A stretch of 64,000 bases of DNA, taken from the NCBI GenBank assembly GCA_037903355.1, contig JBAJFE010000010.1, positions 372,001 through 436,000 on the forward strand. Reading direction: 5' to 3'. The translations under genes were made by a program, and so were the position numbers. Positions 34,260 through 45,312 of the stretch are shown piece by piece. Within the stretch, counting starts at the first letter, position 1, and every line of letters starts with the position of its first letter. The notes under the pieces are model-generated. The model was not told where the DNA came from, searched no databases, and saw only the letters and a program-made list of their open reading frames with translations. The stretch is from Trichuris trichiura (Eukaryota; Nematoda; Enoplea; Trichinellida; Trichuridae).

Positions 34260-35200
34260 ACAGGGAGGAACTATTTCAATTTCCAAAGAAAACATTTCTT
34301 TAAAATAGGGAGTCCTTTTGGACAGCCTGCTATGACCAGTGTTAGCAGAACTGTTCGCCGAACACTAAGAGCAGAGAGCTTCTAAACAGCATTCCCAAAC
34401 CTGTCAAACTTTTCATGGGTTGCATGAATGACATTTTTATCATTAGTAAGAAAGACTTTGAGAATTCGCTTTTTCACTATCTCAACGGACTCTTCAACAG
34501 GCAGGACAAATTTACCGACGAGAACAAGATGGAGGCTGCCTACTTTGCTGTGCCTTAATGGTCAAGGATGGACTGAGATGAAGACTGTATTATGCGGGAA
34601 ACCTACGAACATAGGCAAGAACGTAGCTACCATCTTTACCGTTCAGAAACCTTCGAAACCGGAATTATATTCTACCTTTTGCGACGCTTAGTTCTTAAAA
34701 GCCAAACTCAAGCATATAAAGGTCGTTCCTACGAAACAACTAAGGTGACTTGTAAGCAATTGTTTTGAACGTAGACTTGAATAACTTTAAAATGGCAAAC
34801 GACAAGCACGGCAGGGACAGCATACCAGGTCACTACGCGTTATTATGGTGACTTTCGAAAACCGTCAAGCGTTTGCCGAGAACAAGAGGCTTCAGAAGCG
34901 TTTCTCTCAACCTCTGCCATTGCTGTACCCATTCTGGGATTAGACAAAGTAATAAAATATCGAGTGAGCAAGAACCAGATTCAGTTTTCTGTTGTGCATC
35001 TTACATCAAGGAAGGAAGAAACAGTGCGCCTGATCGGCATCAAGAACACGAGAGGAATAACAAAATACCAGACAGGACTAAACAGAAAAAATGGAATACG
35101 TGATAATAAAAGGTGACCACAAAAGAGACGACAGAATATGCTCATGAATAAGCTCCAGCTGGGACAGAGTATGCTAATGCCTGCAGGAAAATAGAACATG
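34260..35200 (+). pseudogene. Heavily decayed Penelope-like element relic
   Basis: Conceptual translation with frameshifts shows the order expected for a PLE. First comes a reverse-transcriptase block resembling FxFxGKxYxQxxGxPMGSP (here KHFFKIGSPFGQPAMTS). Then the YVDD-equivalent region as CMNDIFIISK (first Asp lost), a CGKPTNIGKN block matching the conserved RKPTxTxRY, and a GIY-YIG-like SYIKEGRNSAPDRHQEHERN. Stops and shifts are frequent. It abuts the inverted Tigger's right end. Confidence 0.6.
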
Positions 35201-35341
35201 ATCTGAAGGCCTAACAAGTTTGATGCAGCAATACTCCCTCAAATATTTCTTCCCTGAACCAGGTTGGCCACACTGCATATGCAGGTTACGCACCGATGCA
35301 ACATAGTCGTTCAAACGCAGCAACAGCGAGTTTTCAAATTA

Positions 35342-37990
35342 CAGTCGGCCCTCGTCATCCGCGGTCTCGTTATCCGCGGATTCTATACAACGCGGTTTGT
35401 CCAGCGTGAAATAGTGACGTCATCTTTTCACAGAGACATGCGCACCGCTGGCCGGCATTATAATCGCACTAGTGTCGTTGCATGCCTGCGCAGGAGTGTG
35501 ATCATCTGCGCGTTCGCGAAAAACTTTCTCTGCCCACAGTGCTCTCTAACCGTGCACAATGCTAATGAGGCCTTGTCATTTTTCTGACTGCTCATTATTG
35601 CTTCGTGCGCGTTGTCGAGGCCGCGCGCTGTGCGCAAATATCAGTTTCCCTGCAGCGTGGTAGGTCTGAACTTTCGCGTCGTGTAACTGGTGTCGCATAG
35701 GAGGATGACTGACAGAAGACAACTAAGTGAACAGAGCGGTTCCTCTAGGGCTAAGAAACAACGTAGCGTCCTTACCCTTCATGAGGAAGTAAAAGTCCTA
35801 GATCTTTTGAAAAGCGGATTGTCATGCGTCGATGTAGGCCGCAAGATCGGGAAGAATGAATCCAGCATTCGTACGATAAAGCAGCAGGAAGCTGAGATTC
35901 GAAGAAGCGTGCATCCCGACCCTTCACTGGCGAAAAGAGCTGCTGTAGTTCGCAACAAAGTCCTCGTGAAGGCTGAGAAAGCGCTAAGCGTTTGGATAGA
36001 GGACATCTCGCGGAAGCATGTCCCTGTCGACGGGAAAGTTATTCGGGAGAAAGCGCTGAGCTTATATGAGCACTTCCCTGGCTCGGTTGCAGAGAACGAG
36101 AGAAAAGGGTTTACTGCTAGCAAAGGATGGCTAGCCAAATACGTGAAGCGCTTCAACCTCAAGAACTTGAAGATCACTGGAGAAGCGGCATCGGCTGATT
36201 GCTTAGCTGCCTCGACATTCCCGAAGGAATTCAAAGAGATAGTGGACCAAAAGGGACATCTCCCAGAACAAATCTTCAACTGTGACGAGACGGCATTATT
36301 CTGGAAGCAAATGCCAAAGCGCACGTACATCCACAAGAGCGCAAAGCAAGCCCCGGGATTCAAGCCACTGAAAGATCGACTCACTCTTGTGCTCTGTGGG
36401 AACGCTTTAGGACACATGATAAAGCCCGGCGTTGTCTACCGGACTCGTAATCCTCGGTCGCTCAGAAACAAGAACAAGGATTGCCTGCCGGTCTTCTGGC
36501 AGCACAGCAAGAAGGCGTGGATGACGGTTATACTTTTTACGGAGTGGTTTAATTAATGCTTCATTCCTGAAGCGAAAAAGTACCTGAAAAGCAAGGGGAT
36601 GGCTTTCAAGGTCCTCCTCGTGATTGATAACGCCCCCGTCACCCGCAATCTCTTTGCTTCGCTAATGAGAACGTCGAAGTGAAATGTTTGCCCGCTAACT
36701 CGACATCACTACTACAACCACTGGATCAGGGCGCCATAAAATGCATTAAGGCTACTTATACTCGTCTCGTATTTGGAAAGCTTCGTGATACCCTCCACGC
36801 TAATGCTGATTGCGATCTTACCGGCCTGTGGAAGCGTTTCTCACTTGCAGACGCTATCGCCCTCATTGCGGAAGCAGTGCACGAGATAAAGCCTAGAACA
36901 GTCAGTAGTTGCTGGAAGCGTTTGTGGAGAGACGCAGTCAGTGAATGCGAGGACTTAGGTGCCATCGATAAGGAGGTCATAGGCATAGTGAATATTGCCA
37001 AGGAGTTGGGAGGTGAGGGTTTCTCCGACATGATAGAAGACGATGTCAGAGAGCACATAGAAGATTGTGGAGAACCGTTCACCAACAAGGAACTCAAAGA
37101 ACTGATGCAATCACCTACGGCTAGTGACGACGACGTTATGAAAGGTACAGAAGCTCAAACACCCTCGGATTGGACGCTGCAAAAGCTGGCCACTATTTTC
37201 CGGCAAGCGCAGGTCCTAAAGGATATGATTGTTGAATATGATCCATCCATGGAACGTGGCATCATCGTTACACGAGGAATAACGGCTTCGTTGAAACCGC
37301 TACAGGATTTATTCGATGAAGCGAAGAAAAGGGAGAGACAGCTCCCTATAAGAATGTTTTTAAATAAAGCTCCGGCAGCTGCGGAGCCTATCATTTTAAA
37401 CCGAAAAGTTTCGCTACCAACAAGTTCAAGCAGCCCTAGGGCTGGCCGGTCTCCAGGGGATCTGCACCCACCTACTGAAAGTGGGTGAATTGTCTTATTC
37501 CTGATGCGCCAAACATTTCTGCCCGTAGACGTTTTGTTCTATGTGGATGTGTTCCATGTGATGTTCAGTATATCTGCTTAAGTGGGCCTGTGCATTTTAT
37601 ATTTCCCCTGCTCTGTACCCATTCCGCGCACCAGTACATCGCTTAGCTCATTAAAGCAAGGTTATTCCAAGGCGTTTAAAGAAAGATCATCCTACTTTCG
37701 TCCTTTCTTGTATGTAATGGCTTGGACTCTGATGGCTGGCCCCACTGGACAAGCGCAGTCTCATTGATGTCATTATCTCGTAGCTAGATTCCGTAGTACC
37801 AAGCTTCGAAGGATCACTAGGTATGATAACCGTTCCGGAAGGAATTCAAGGAGATAGGATGAAATACGCGGCTGGAATACAAGCTATTTGGCCTCTTTCA
37901 TAGGGTATCCTATACAACGCGGAATTCGTTTTACGCGGTGTAACGCTCAAAATTCGGGACGAATTAACCGCGGATAACGAGGGCCGACTG
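35342..37990 (+). mobile_element. Tigger/pogo element, near full length
   Basis: Terminal inverted repeats CAGTCGGCCCTCGTCATCCG and its mirror ending CGAGGGCCGACTG, both bounded by TA (35340-35341 and 37991-37992). A subterminal GTTATCCGCGG repeat occurs at both ends. Length 2,649 bp. Encodes a transposase with two inactivating lesions. The 15404-16578 element derives from this subfamily. Confidence 0.92.
35705..37488 (+). pseudogene. Tigger transposase with one stop and one frameshift
   Basis: ATG at 35705. N-terminal psq helix-turn-helix (TLHEEVKVLDLLKSGLSCVD, IGKNESSIRTIKQQ), CENP-B-type second DNA-binding domain (EKALSLYEHFPGS, TASKGWLAKYVKRFNL), then the DDE/DDD catalytic domain: IFNCDETALFWK (first Asp), VLLVIDNAPVTRN (second) and LQPLDQGAIKCIKATY (third). 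A TAA stop interrupts the frame after TEWFN at about 36554, and a frameshift at about 36660 is needed to reach NENVEVKCLP. The C-terminal third is open to 37488. The three aspartates survive, but the protein is not made intact. Confidence 0.9.
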
Positions 37991-38449
37991 TATATACCTA
38001 ATTTCTGGACAGTTTCAAGTCGGCGTTAAAGTGAAAACAGCTTAAACCAATATACTAATAAGGATAGCAGAACAAAAGAACTCAAATGAAGTCATGGTAA
38101 AATAGCCCTGTGACCGCTTTAAAAAATGTTAGAGCTTTAAAATCCTCTTCGTATTAAATTGCCATTTCAACAAATGCGTTTGTGTCAGTTTGTTGCTGGA
38201 CAAAGCGCCAAACGGTTGCAACTGGCGGAAGTCTGTCATTTCTACAAAAAAGGTGGAGAACGTCCTGCTGTCGCGAAGTCAGCGCAACCGCCAATGTTCT
38301 ACCGCACCAACTGCTAGCTTTGTACTTTTCCAAGCGGTATTCGGAAAACATAGAGAAGAGTAACTGATATAAATTCAAAATGGCTAAGCCACAAAAGAAG
38401 CATGTAGTTCCTTTTGAAGTATATTCTGTGAATTAATTTGTCATTGCAG

Positions 38450-39350
38450 ATCGCCACAGCGAAATAAGGAGCAACAATTGCTGAACATTTTGGAAAATGA
38501 TCAGCCGACAACATGCCAAAGCAACTCAGGGGCTGCACATCGTCGAGTTATTATAATGCGGCATGGTGAACGCTGTGACGACGTCTACTCAGACTTTATT
38601 CAGCGTGGATATGAACATAATGAAACAGTGTTTCATCGATTCGATCTCAACATGCCAGATAAACTACCACAAAGGCACGAGCAGTTATACGCATCAAAAA
38701 TTGATTGGCAAACTGATCCGCCATTGTCCAATATGGGACATAAAACAGCTGCAGCAGTGGGAGCCGAATTCGCTTATCTTAAAGCCAACGTCGACTATGT
38801 ATATTCATCGCCTTCAATTCGTTGCGTCCAGACGGCATGTCGCTTTGTTGAAGGATTTGAGAAAGTTCACAAGCGATCAGTCAAATTGAAAGTACGAGTT
38901 GAAGGTGGACTTTTTGAATGGTTGTTTCATACAGGATGTGTTAATCCAAGATTCTTGCATGAAACTGATCTAGCTAAAGGTGGTTTGCCAGTTGATTTAA
39001 ATTACAAATCTTACATACATGCAACTAAACTACAGTACAATGAAACTTTTGAAGAATTCAACACTCGAGGTGTTGAGACAATTCGTTATATAATGAAAGA
39101 CATACCGGTTGGTTCAACGGTACTCCTTGTTACGCATGCGCCAAATTTTGATCTTTTCAACAAATACAGAGGAACCGGTGGAACCACTATGAAAAGATGG
39201 CGTAGTTTGGTCACTCGTGTTCCTTATTTATACTGCATAATGTATGACGAAGTATCGTCGAACAAATGGGAAATGAGACCACCACCCGTATGCAGCTTTC
39301 CATATGATAGTAATGATGCGTACAATTGGAAGACTCCGGGAAAGCTCTGA
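38450..39350 (+). CDS. UBASH3-like histidine phosphatase (PGAM) domain protein, 3' exon
   Basis: Histidine phosphatase superfamily, closest by eye to UBASH3A/B (STS/TULA) and arthropod ecdysteroid-phosphate phosphatases. The catalytic signature is IIMRHGERCDDV (phospho-acceptor His), with SSPSIRCVQTACRF, RVEGGLFEWLF and the second catalytic His in LLVTHAPNFD. The C-terminal AYNWKTPGKL resembles the UBASH3 ending. The open frame is preceded by TCATTGCAG at 38441-38449, read here as a splice acceptor, so the exon starts at 38450 mid-codon and encodes about 300 residues. The only upstream in-frame initiator-like codon is TTG, so the start exon is missing. I found no UBA or SH3 domain between the Tigger end (37990) and 38450; a PGAM-only form is likely. 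Confidence 0.88.
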
Positions 39351-40044
39351 ACATTATTAATTATAACACTTCAAATTACTGGACAAATTTATAAGCTAAC
39401 GCAAAGAAAGCTTGTAAATTTGTCTCGTTAACTCTAAAATTTACTTTTTGGTGGAAGCCCCTTAAAAAGTCGCTTTTACAACGCATGATTGCATAAGCAA
39501 AATGATTAATTCTCAGTGTACTATGCCGAGTAAAATATTCAAATTTTTCCTTATTTGGAGGGACTGTAATCAAACGAAGATCTTTTAAGCATTTTTAAAA
39601 TGGGCCAATTCCTTCACGTATGTTATAACAAAATTTTGATTCTCGTTTGCATAGACCTAACTAAAAAAACACTCTTCGTAAAAATGATACTGGTGAGCGG
39701 TAGCAAATGAAAGAGTAAATCTGCCGCTTGAATTCTTCATACTGTTGTCGGTTTGATGAACGACGGGAAAGCCAAATTAGAACCCAGTCGTTGTACCATA
39801 AGACTAATTAAACCAGACATGAGTGAGCAGTAAAAGCTGCTCAAGTAGTCTCTAAGGTTAGTCACAGTTAAAGAGCATAGATCTGTTCGTTTATACATGG
39901 TTCCTTTTTGTCTAGTGGCAACAACCAGTTCGTACTGTATGCTCAAGTGGGCTATTATTAGTATAACTATTATTATAATAAACGTTTCTTGTAAAAAGGT
40001 TGCGGTTTCCAACCCATTCTTTAAAATAACACTTATTTCATAAA
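39351..40044. other. Spacer downstream of the phosphatase
   Basis: Contains the expected 3' UTR of the phosphatase (AT-rich, no single polyadenylation signal stands out). A 91-residue minus frame at 39737-40012 has a hydrophobic N-terminus but no other support. Confidence 0.35.
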
Positions 40045-40090
40045 CGCTAGGTTGCGAAGCTTTCTGGTCAATCGAGACCCGTCGTCAGCG
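40045..40090 (-). repeat. Isolated hammerhead-like arm
   Basis: On the minus strand 40059-40088 reads CTGACGA, spacer C, GGGTC, loop, GACC, A, GAAAGC, the foldback-family arm with C at the variable position. The 129-residue plus frame that begins here and runs to 40441 is probably repeat-derived and not a gene. Confidence 0.5.
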
Positions 40091-40479
40091 CTATATATGC
40101 CGCCCGTTGGATCAGTCTTCATGGTAGCAAGCCACTCCATCCGACCAACCTTGGCAAGAACGTCAGGCGTCAGCTCTATCTTGGGCAGTCGGGCTTCGGT
40201 TCCACCTAGTCAGTCAGACGGTGCAGCGAGCACCCAGCTGACCTTCCACGATGGCGACAACACTAACAAAGAGCAACAACGAGCAAACAAGCTATATATA
40301 CCCGTCCGCTTTAAACAAACAGAATTTAAACTGTCATCTTTCCCGTGTCTTTACCTTCTTCTTCTCTGCCTTTCGTTGTCCTCTTTGTTTCTCGTGCCTG
40401 CATGCACATTTTTATTCGGTTTTTCTTTTCTTTCGTCGTAACGGGTGCGTTTACTATTATTATTATTGCTTTTGAAGAT

Positions 40480-40750
40480 ATAGTTTCTTGGTACGGGACC
40501 GTATAGTTTCATTAGGCTGCTTCCTTTTTATACGGATTGTGAGTCCCGTTGAAAATTTTACTATTAATTTCTCCGGAGCTTTCGGCTCCAAACGCGACCC
40601 ATCATCAGCGGTCTTAAAATGATGTGAAATGATGCACATCATTTTAAGACCGCTGATGACGGGTCGCGTTTGGACCCGAAAGCTCCGGAGAAATTAGTAG
40701 TAAAATTTTCAACGGGACTCACAATCCGTATAAAAAGGAAGCAGCCTAAT
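40480..40750. repeat. Foldback element with two intact hammerhead-like arms
   Basis: Long palindrome centred near 40630. Outer blocks GTTTCTTGGTACGGGACCG and TTTTTATACGGATTGTGAGT are mirrored by ACTCACAATCCGTATAAAAA. The right arm 40653-40683 reads CTGATGA, C, GGGTC, GCGTTTG, GACCC, GAAAGC; the left arm 40578-40608 is its inverse with slight differences. Followed directly by an ATT microsatellite. Confidence 0.85.
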
Positions 40751-40752
40751 GA

Positions 40753-40753
<1 letters not shown>

Positions 40754-40833
<80 letters not shown>

Positions 40834-40850
40834 CATCATCATCATCATTA
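40754..40850. repeat. (ATT)n microsatellite ending in (ATC)n
   Basis: About 27 ATT units pass into ATC units. It starts within a few bases of the conserved right end of the foldback element, which suggests it grew from that element's tail. The apparent poly-Ile frames on both strands are artefacts. Confidence 0.95.
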
Positions 40851-43800
40851 GCATACTCATTATTTCAGTTTTTAACGCAGTGATAACTGTGGATAGAAAA
40901 CCCATACATTCTGATAGGCATGTGCACTACTCATTGCGCTGTCCATGTTCATTAAGGACTAGTATTGTTTGAAAAGCACGGTGGATAGAGTCAACTATTC
41001 TCAAGCCTGGTTTCTTAGGATCCGAATTGAAATACCTTTAAAAATGCATTATGAGATTGGTTGTCTGTACCGCTTAGTTGATACCATCATAAAGATGAAA
41101 TCGTGCAAGGGAACCTGCCGCAGCGTCTGAGAGCAGACATAAGGCTGGTCATCCCATATCTTAATCGCTTAGGAGAGGAGCAGACCAGCAAGTTAGGTAA
41201 GAAACTGAAATGGAAAATGCTTCAAAAAAGCGGTAGGAGTTCAAGCATTCATGTGGAGAAATAATTTCCCATTGCAAATAACCTTTTATGGTGTAGACTT
41301 AAGAACGAATCCGTTGGAAAAGCAAGAATTTGAAGATACTGTATGCAGATTTAGCTCACTTTTTGAACTGCTTTCAGAGAAAAGATGTCGATATTTCAAT
41401 TTTTATCCCATGTTAACTTACGCACATATTTACTTGCATCAGCTGATTTCTCTCTTACAGATTGCTCTTTGCCTAGAAACGAAGTAATCTATGCTCCATT
41501 AATGCATTAATACAAGAATGATGTACCCACAGCACAGGTTTCAACCTTATTTTTCAGATTGGACTTTTACGCTTTCATGAAAGGTGAACTTAATTTTCCA
41601 TAAACCTTTCCTATTAGTGCACTAAAATTATCGCACCACTTAAGATAATTTTCTGTTCAAAAGGTACCGCACCTTACATTTCTAGTAGTAGTTAAGGACT
41701 GCAACCTTAATTCACCTAGATGCCTGAAGCTGACTAGTACTCATGAACTCATTTCTTAAGTGCAGCTCAGTTAGGTGTAAACGCAAATCAAAAAATTGAA
41801 GTAACGCTCACACGTCAAAAGAATTCATAACAGTTACAAATGGGCATATCTGTAATCCTTGAAGAAGAGCAAAGCCGAGGTGCCATTACAAAGCTGAATT
41901 AACCTATAAAGTGTACCTACAAACAAGCAGTTGTATGTTCATTGTCCGCGTCAGCGACGCCGCGGAGACTAAGTTTCTAAAGAGAGAATCAAACATTCTG
42001 CTTAGACTGCTGGGAAACAAAGCAAATGAAGCGAGGATAACGTGGCAATCAACGCTCAGCGGCAAAATGCTTACAATTCCGGCTAAGGCACCTGAAGTAG
42101 GATATACTTTTTGGCAGAGTAAAATTAAGTGCCGTCCTGAAACTTAATAATCTCTCCACCCCCTCTGCCCCCAAAACATCGCATCCAGCAGTACTACCCA
42201 AAGCGAGGATATAAGTACGTGGGTGTTTTCTAAGACGTGGCGACCCTGACAGCTTATATTCAGCATTACGTATCTGGCATTATAATCTATCCGCGTGAGT
42301 CACAGAAAGCCCGTTAGTGACTGCATTTAGTAACGCCTAGTTTTAACTATAACATTATTTGAAAAGTCTCCGTGAGCTGCGAGCCACGTTTTGCTATACT
42401 TAAGAGGCGTTACGAAAAGAAAGCCACTTATGGCGAGCACGGAACAGGGGCGCGTCTATCTTTACTTTATACAGCTCAAAGTAATCACATTTAAGGAACA
42501 GCCGTAAGAGTAAGGTGGTTTCACGTCCAAGAAAGGCTAAATCCAAACAAGAAGACAAATCCTGCATTTCGTATTGTGAAGATGACAAGTGAATTGAAAT
42601 AGTGAGGATTGAGAAGACTGACGGGGAAATCGATATGGACATAGCGATCAACGAAAGGTCAACATTCCATAAGCAGTCGGTAGTGTTAACGTCGCTGCCT
42701 TCGCCTGTATTGCCTAAAAGTCCAACCGAGATAATAGCGAGGGCAAGTAGAGACTCAAAGGGTCAGCTGACTCGAGGACAATGCACAACGGCGATCTGCA
42801 TCACGCAGCTTATGCATGAGGCTAAGTGAATGAAGGACATTCTTCAGCGATGATGGATCGCTGACAACGGTTCCCCGACGACAACGTCAGTCTGACAACG
42901 AAAGGAAAAAAGCTACCGATCAGAGTCAACTGCCATAACGAACTGATGGTGAGACCAGCAAATGGCAGCCATGATGCAACAGCACGACTCATAGTGTCCG
43001 CTGTTTGGCACCGACTCCTCGCGTCCACCAATCGATCAGAGAGATTGGTTGTTGTTGTTGCTTACACCCATTGGTGAGTCCTGACGAAACTTTCATAGTA
43101 GCAGCAACCTTTTCCTGGTGAACGTCGACACGTAAAGCCCATCGCAAATGAGAACTTCACGTTCGTTCAAGCCCCTTTGACTGATTACCTCAGCGCCTTT
43201 TCTAAAGCATACGTTTCCAGCAGGAAGCGCCTATGAAGACTGCTGATCCATTCGCCTGGTTCCTTTTCCAGGTAGGTTCGCCGCTGCTTTCGAACGTAAC
43301 TATGATTCCATGCTATCTGAACGACTCTGTGTTAAAGTAGCATAGATAGATCTAATAGGTGAACTGCTCCATCAGTATGTCATTAGTTGGAAGACACGCG
43401 TTGAAATTATTAGCAAGTTGACACGTGGCGTTAAATATGAAACTGGTGGATTGATTATGGTTGAAAACTCTCCAATGGCTACCCAACATGCTTTGGACTA
43501 CCCTAAGAAGTTAGCTGATCACGTCATGAGACGACTTCAGTTTGCAGATGAACCGAGCCAGCTCAAATACAGTATTTTGACATTTCCTCGTCGAATCACA
43601 CGTTGAAGAGTAGAGTTTTTCATTGTTGAAAAGGACCTGATTGACCGAAGCTCGTAAACAATGTGCTCCATCGTCAGCATTATAACATTTAAAAAGGCCG
43701 AACGATTTTAAAGTCGAATCACATTAATATACGCATAAATAATTCGACGCGGTAAAGTTTGCCTGTTAGTAAATCGTGGTGTTGATACCTCTCAGCCCTT

Positions 43801-44519
43801 AAAGCTAATACTGCTGTCGATGGAAAACGCTATTTTTAGAAGTTTCGTTCAATGTGGTCCACTTCAACGAGACAGGATCGTGATTGTCAAACGAAACTGT
43901 GCCGACCAATCATCAAACAGCCAATGTTCGAACTCCGCGTAGAATATCTCAGTTTCGAAAGCTTATATGCTCAAATAGCCGAATAAGAGGCTAAAGGCAG
44001 GAAAATACGCTTTCTTAAGCAAGAAGTTCTACTCTGATGCTTGATGGCATGTTGCTGGCTACCGTGACGACTGGAGGCGACCAGCACGGCGCGGCAATGC
44101 TCCAAACGCCTCTGAGAAGCGCCGAAAGGTAGTTATGTAGAAACACCTTAGGGTGCAATTCTTCATGGCTATACCAACAAGCGCGTGCGCTTTGTGTTGC
44201 TCGACTGCTTGATGAAACGGCCTAACGCTTGGAAGAATAAACTGGAACGCCCAAGCGCTAATTGCTTGTCATCACTTAGACAGAGAGAGGCCAGGAACGA
44301 CATGTAGCCTCCTAGCCATTATTCTCCCTTATAATACACAGGGCGTTAGAATGGGGTTTTCAAGTCTTGTCAAAGTAGGAATTCGAATTCACTCAACTGC
44401 CTCATATGCGGTGGTACATTATCACATGAGTATGTGCGCGTTTACAGATACACACGATCGCATATCTTTCGTGTAAAGTCGTTCCTATGAAATATGAATC
44501 CTTAGTTTATCTTTAACAG
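40851..44519. other. Gene-free or unresolved stretch
   Basis: About 3.7 kb with only short frames (for example 41911-42147, 42602-42829 and 43418-43606 on plus), none recognisable. Upstream exons of the plus-strand gene at 44520 probably lie here but I could not place them. Confidence 0.35.
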
Positions 44520-45068
44520 GTTACCGTATCAGTTACTCTGGCCCTGAAGACCTGCACCAGAACGGAAGCATGTCGGATCGTTGAAAAACACAACCTAGCC
44601 GAAGAGACAGACGATGACAGTTTCGTCGCTTCTGGAAGTGGGCTATCAAGCGGCGATAGCTTTCAATCAAGCCTGGAAATGCAAGAATTGCGAGGGTCGG
44701 AAAAAGCCACTGTAACCATTGCCTCGGATCCCTTCTGCGAGTGCCCGCCTGATGTGCCACCATGTTCGTACGGCAACGAGACTGGAAATAGCTCGATCAC
44801 GGTACGTTTAGACGCAAAAGTCAATTTGGTCCTTTGCCAATCTCGGGACTCATTGGTTCCATGCCGGGACTTTCGACGCCCCGTGGTACGATTATTCAAA
44901 GACTTGGGCGTACGTCTGGATGGCGACGGTACCTTCACTGAGCGGTTCACGCAAGCTCGCATCTGGTGCATGTGCACCTTAGGTGAGTACAAAAAGTCCA
45001 AGGTGACCGAAGTGTGGATGTACGGTATGCAACACGTCGCCACTTACACATGCAGCCGTCTATTCTAA
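44520..45068 (+). CDS. Unrecognised cysteine-containing protein, terminal exon
   Basis: An open frame of 182 codons starts right after a CTTTAACAG acceptor (44511-44519) and ends at TAA 45066-45068. It begins [19 protein letters not shown], has an acidic/serine linker ([19 protein letters not shown]), an NGS-rich cysteine segment [20 protein letters not shown] with two possible N-glycosylation sites, and ends [14 protein letters not shown]...[11 protein letters not shown]. The paired cysteines and glycosylation sites suggest an extracellular protein. I do not recognise the family. An internal ATG at 44679 is a less likely start because the frame is open to the acceptor. Minus-strand frames over the same DNA are shadows. 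Confidence 0.5.
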   Translation, partial: VTVSVTLALKTCTRTEACRIVEKHNLAEETDDDSFVASGSGLSSGDSFQSSLEMQELRGSEKATVTIASDPFCECPPDVPPCSYGNETGNSSITVRLDAKVNLVLCQSRDSLVPCRDFRRPVVRLFKDLGVRLDGDGTFTERFTQARIWCMCTLGEYKKSKVTEVWMYGMQHVATYTCSRLF

Positions 45069-45312
45069 GTGCGCCTACGCAAGATCGTTCAAATTGCTGG
45101 TCTCCGTGCTTTGCCTGCTCAATTTCGCAACAAAGTCGAACTTTCAAGTTCAACACCGTTTTCAAATTTCGTTCGAAGTATTCCAATTAAAGAGTCCATT
45201 TACTTCGAAACTGACAGAAGCAATGCCATAACATTTGCAAGAGAGCGTTGCCATTTTTCTCGCAAAAACGAATGCAACTGCATAACGATCAAGTGACAAC
45301 TAAGAAGCAATC

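Noticed and set aside
35779..36417. 212-residue minus-strand frame
   Set aside because: Shadow of the Tigger transposase on the other strand.
40052..40441. 129-residue plus-strand frame
   Set aside because: Begins inside a hammerhead-like repeat arm and runs through low-complexity hydrophobic sequence; probably repeat-derived.
40639..40972. Poly-isoleucine frames on both strands
   Set aside because: Translation of the (ATT)n microsatellite.
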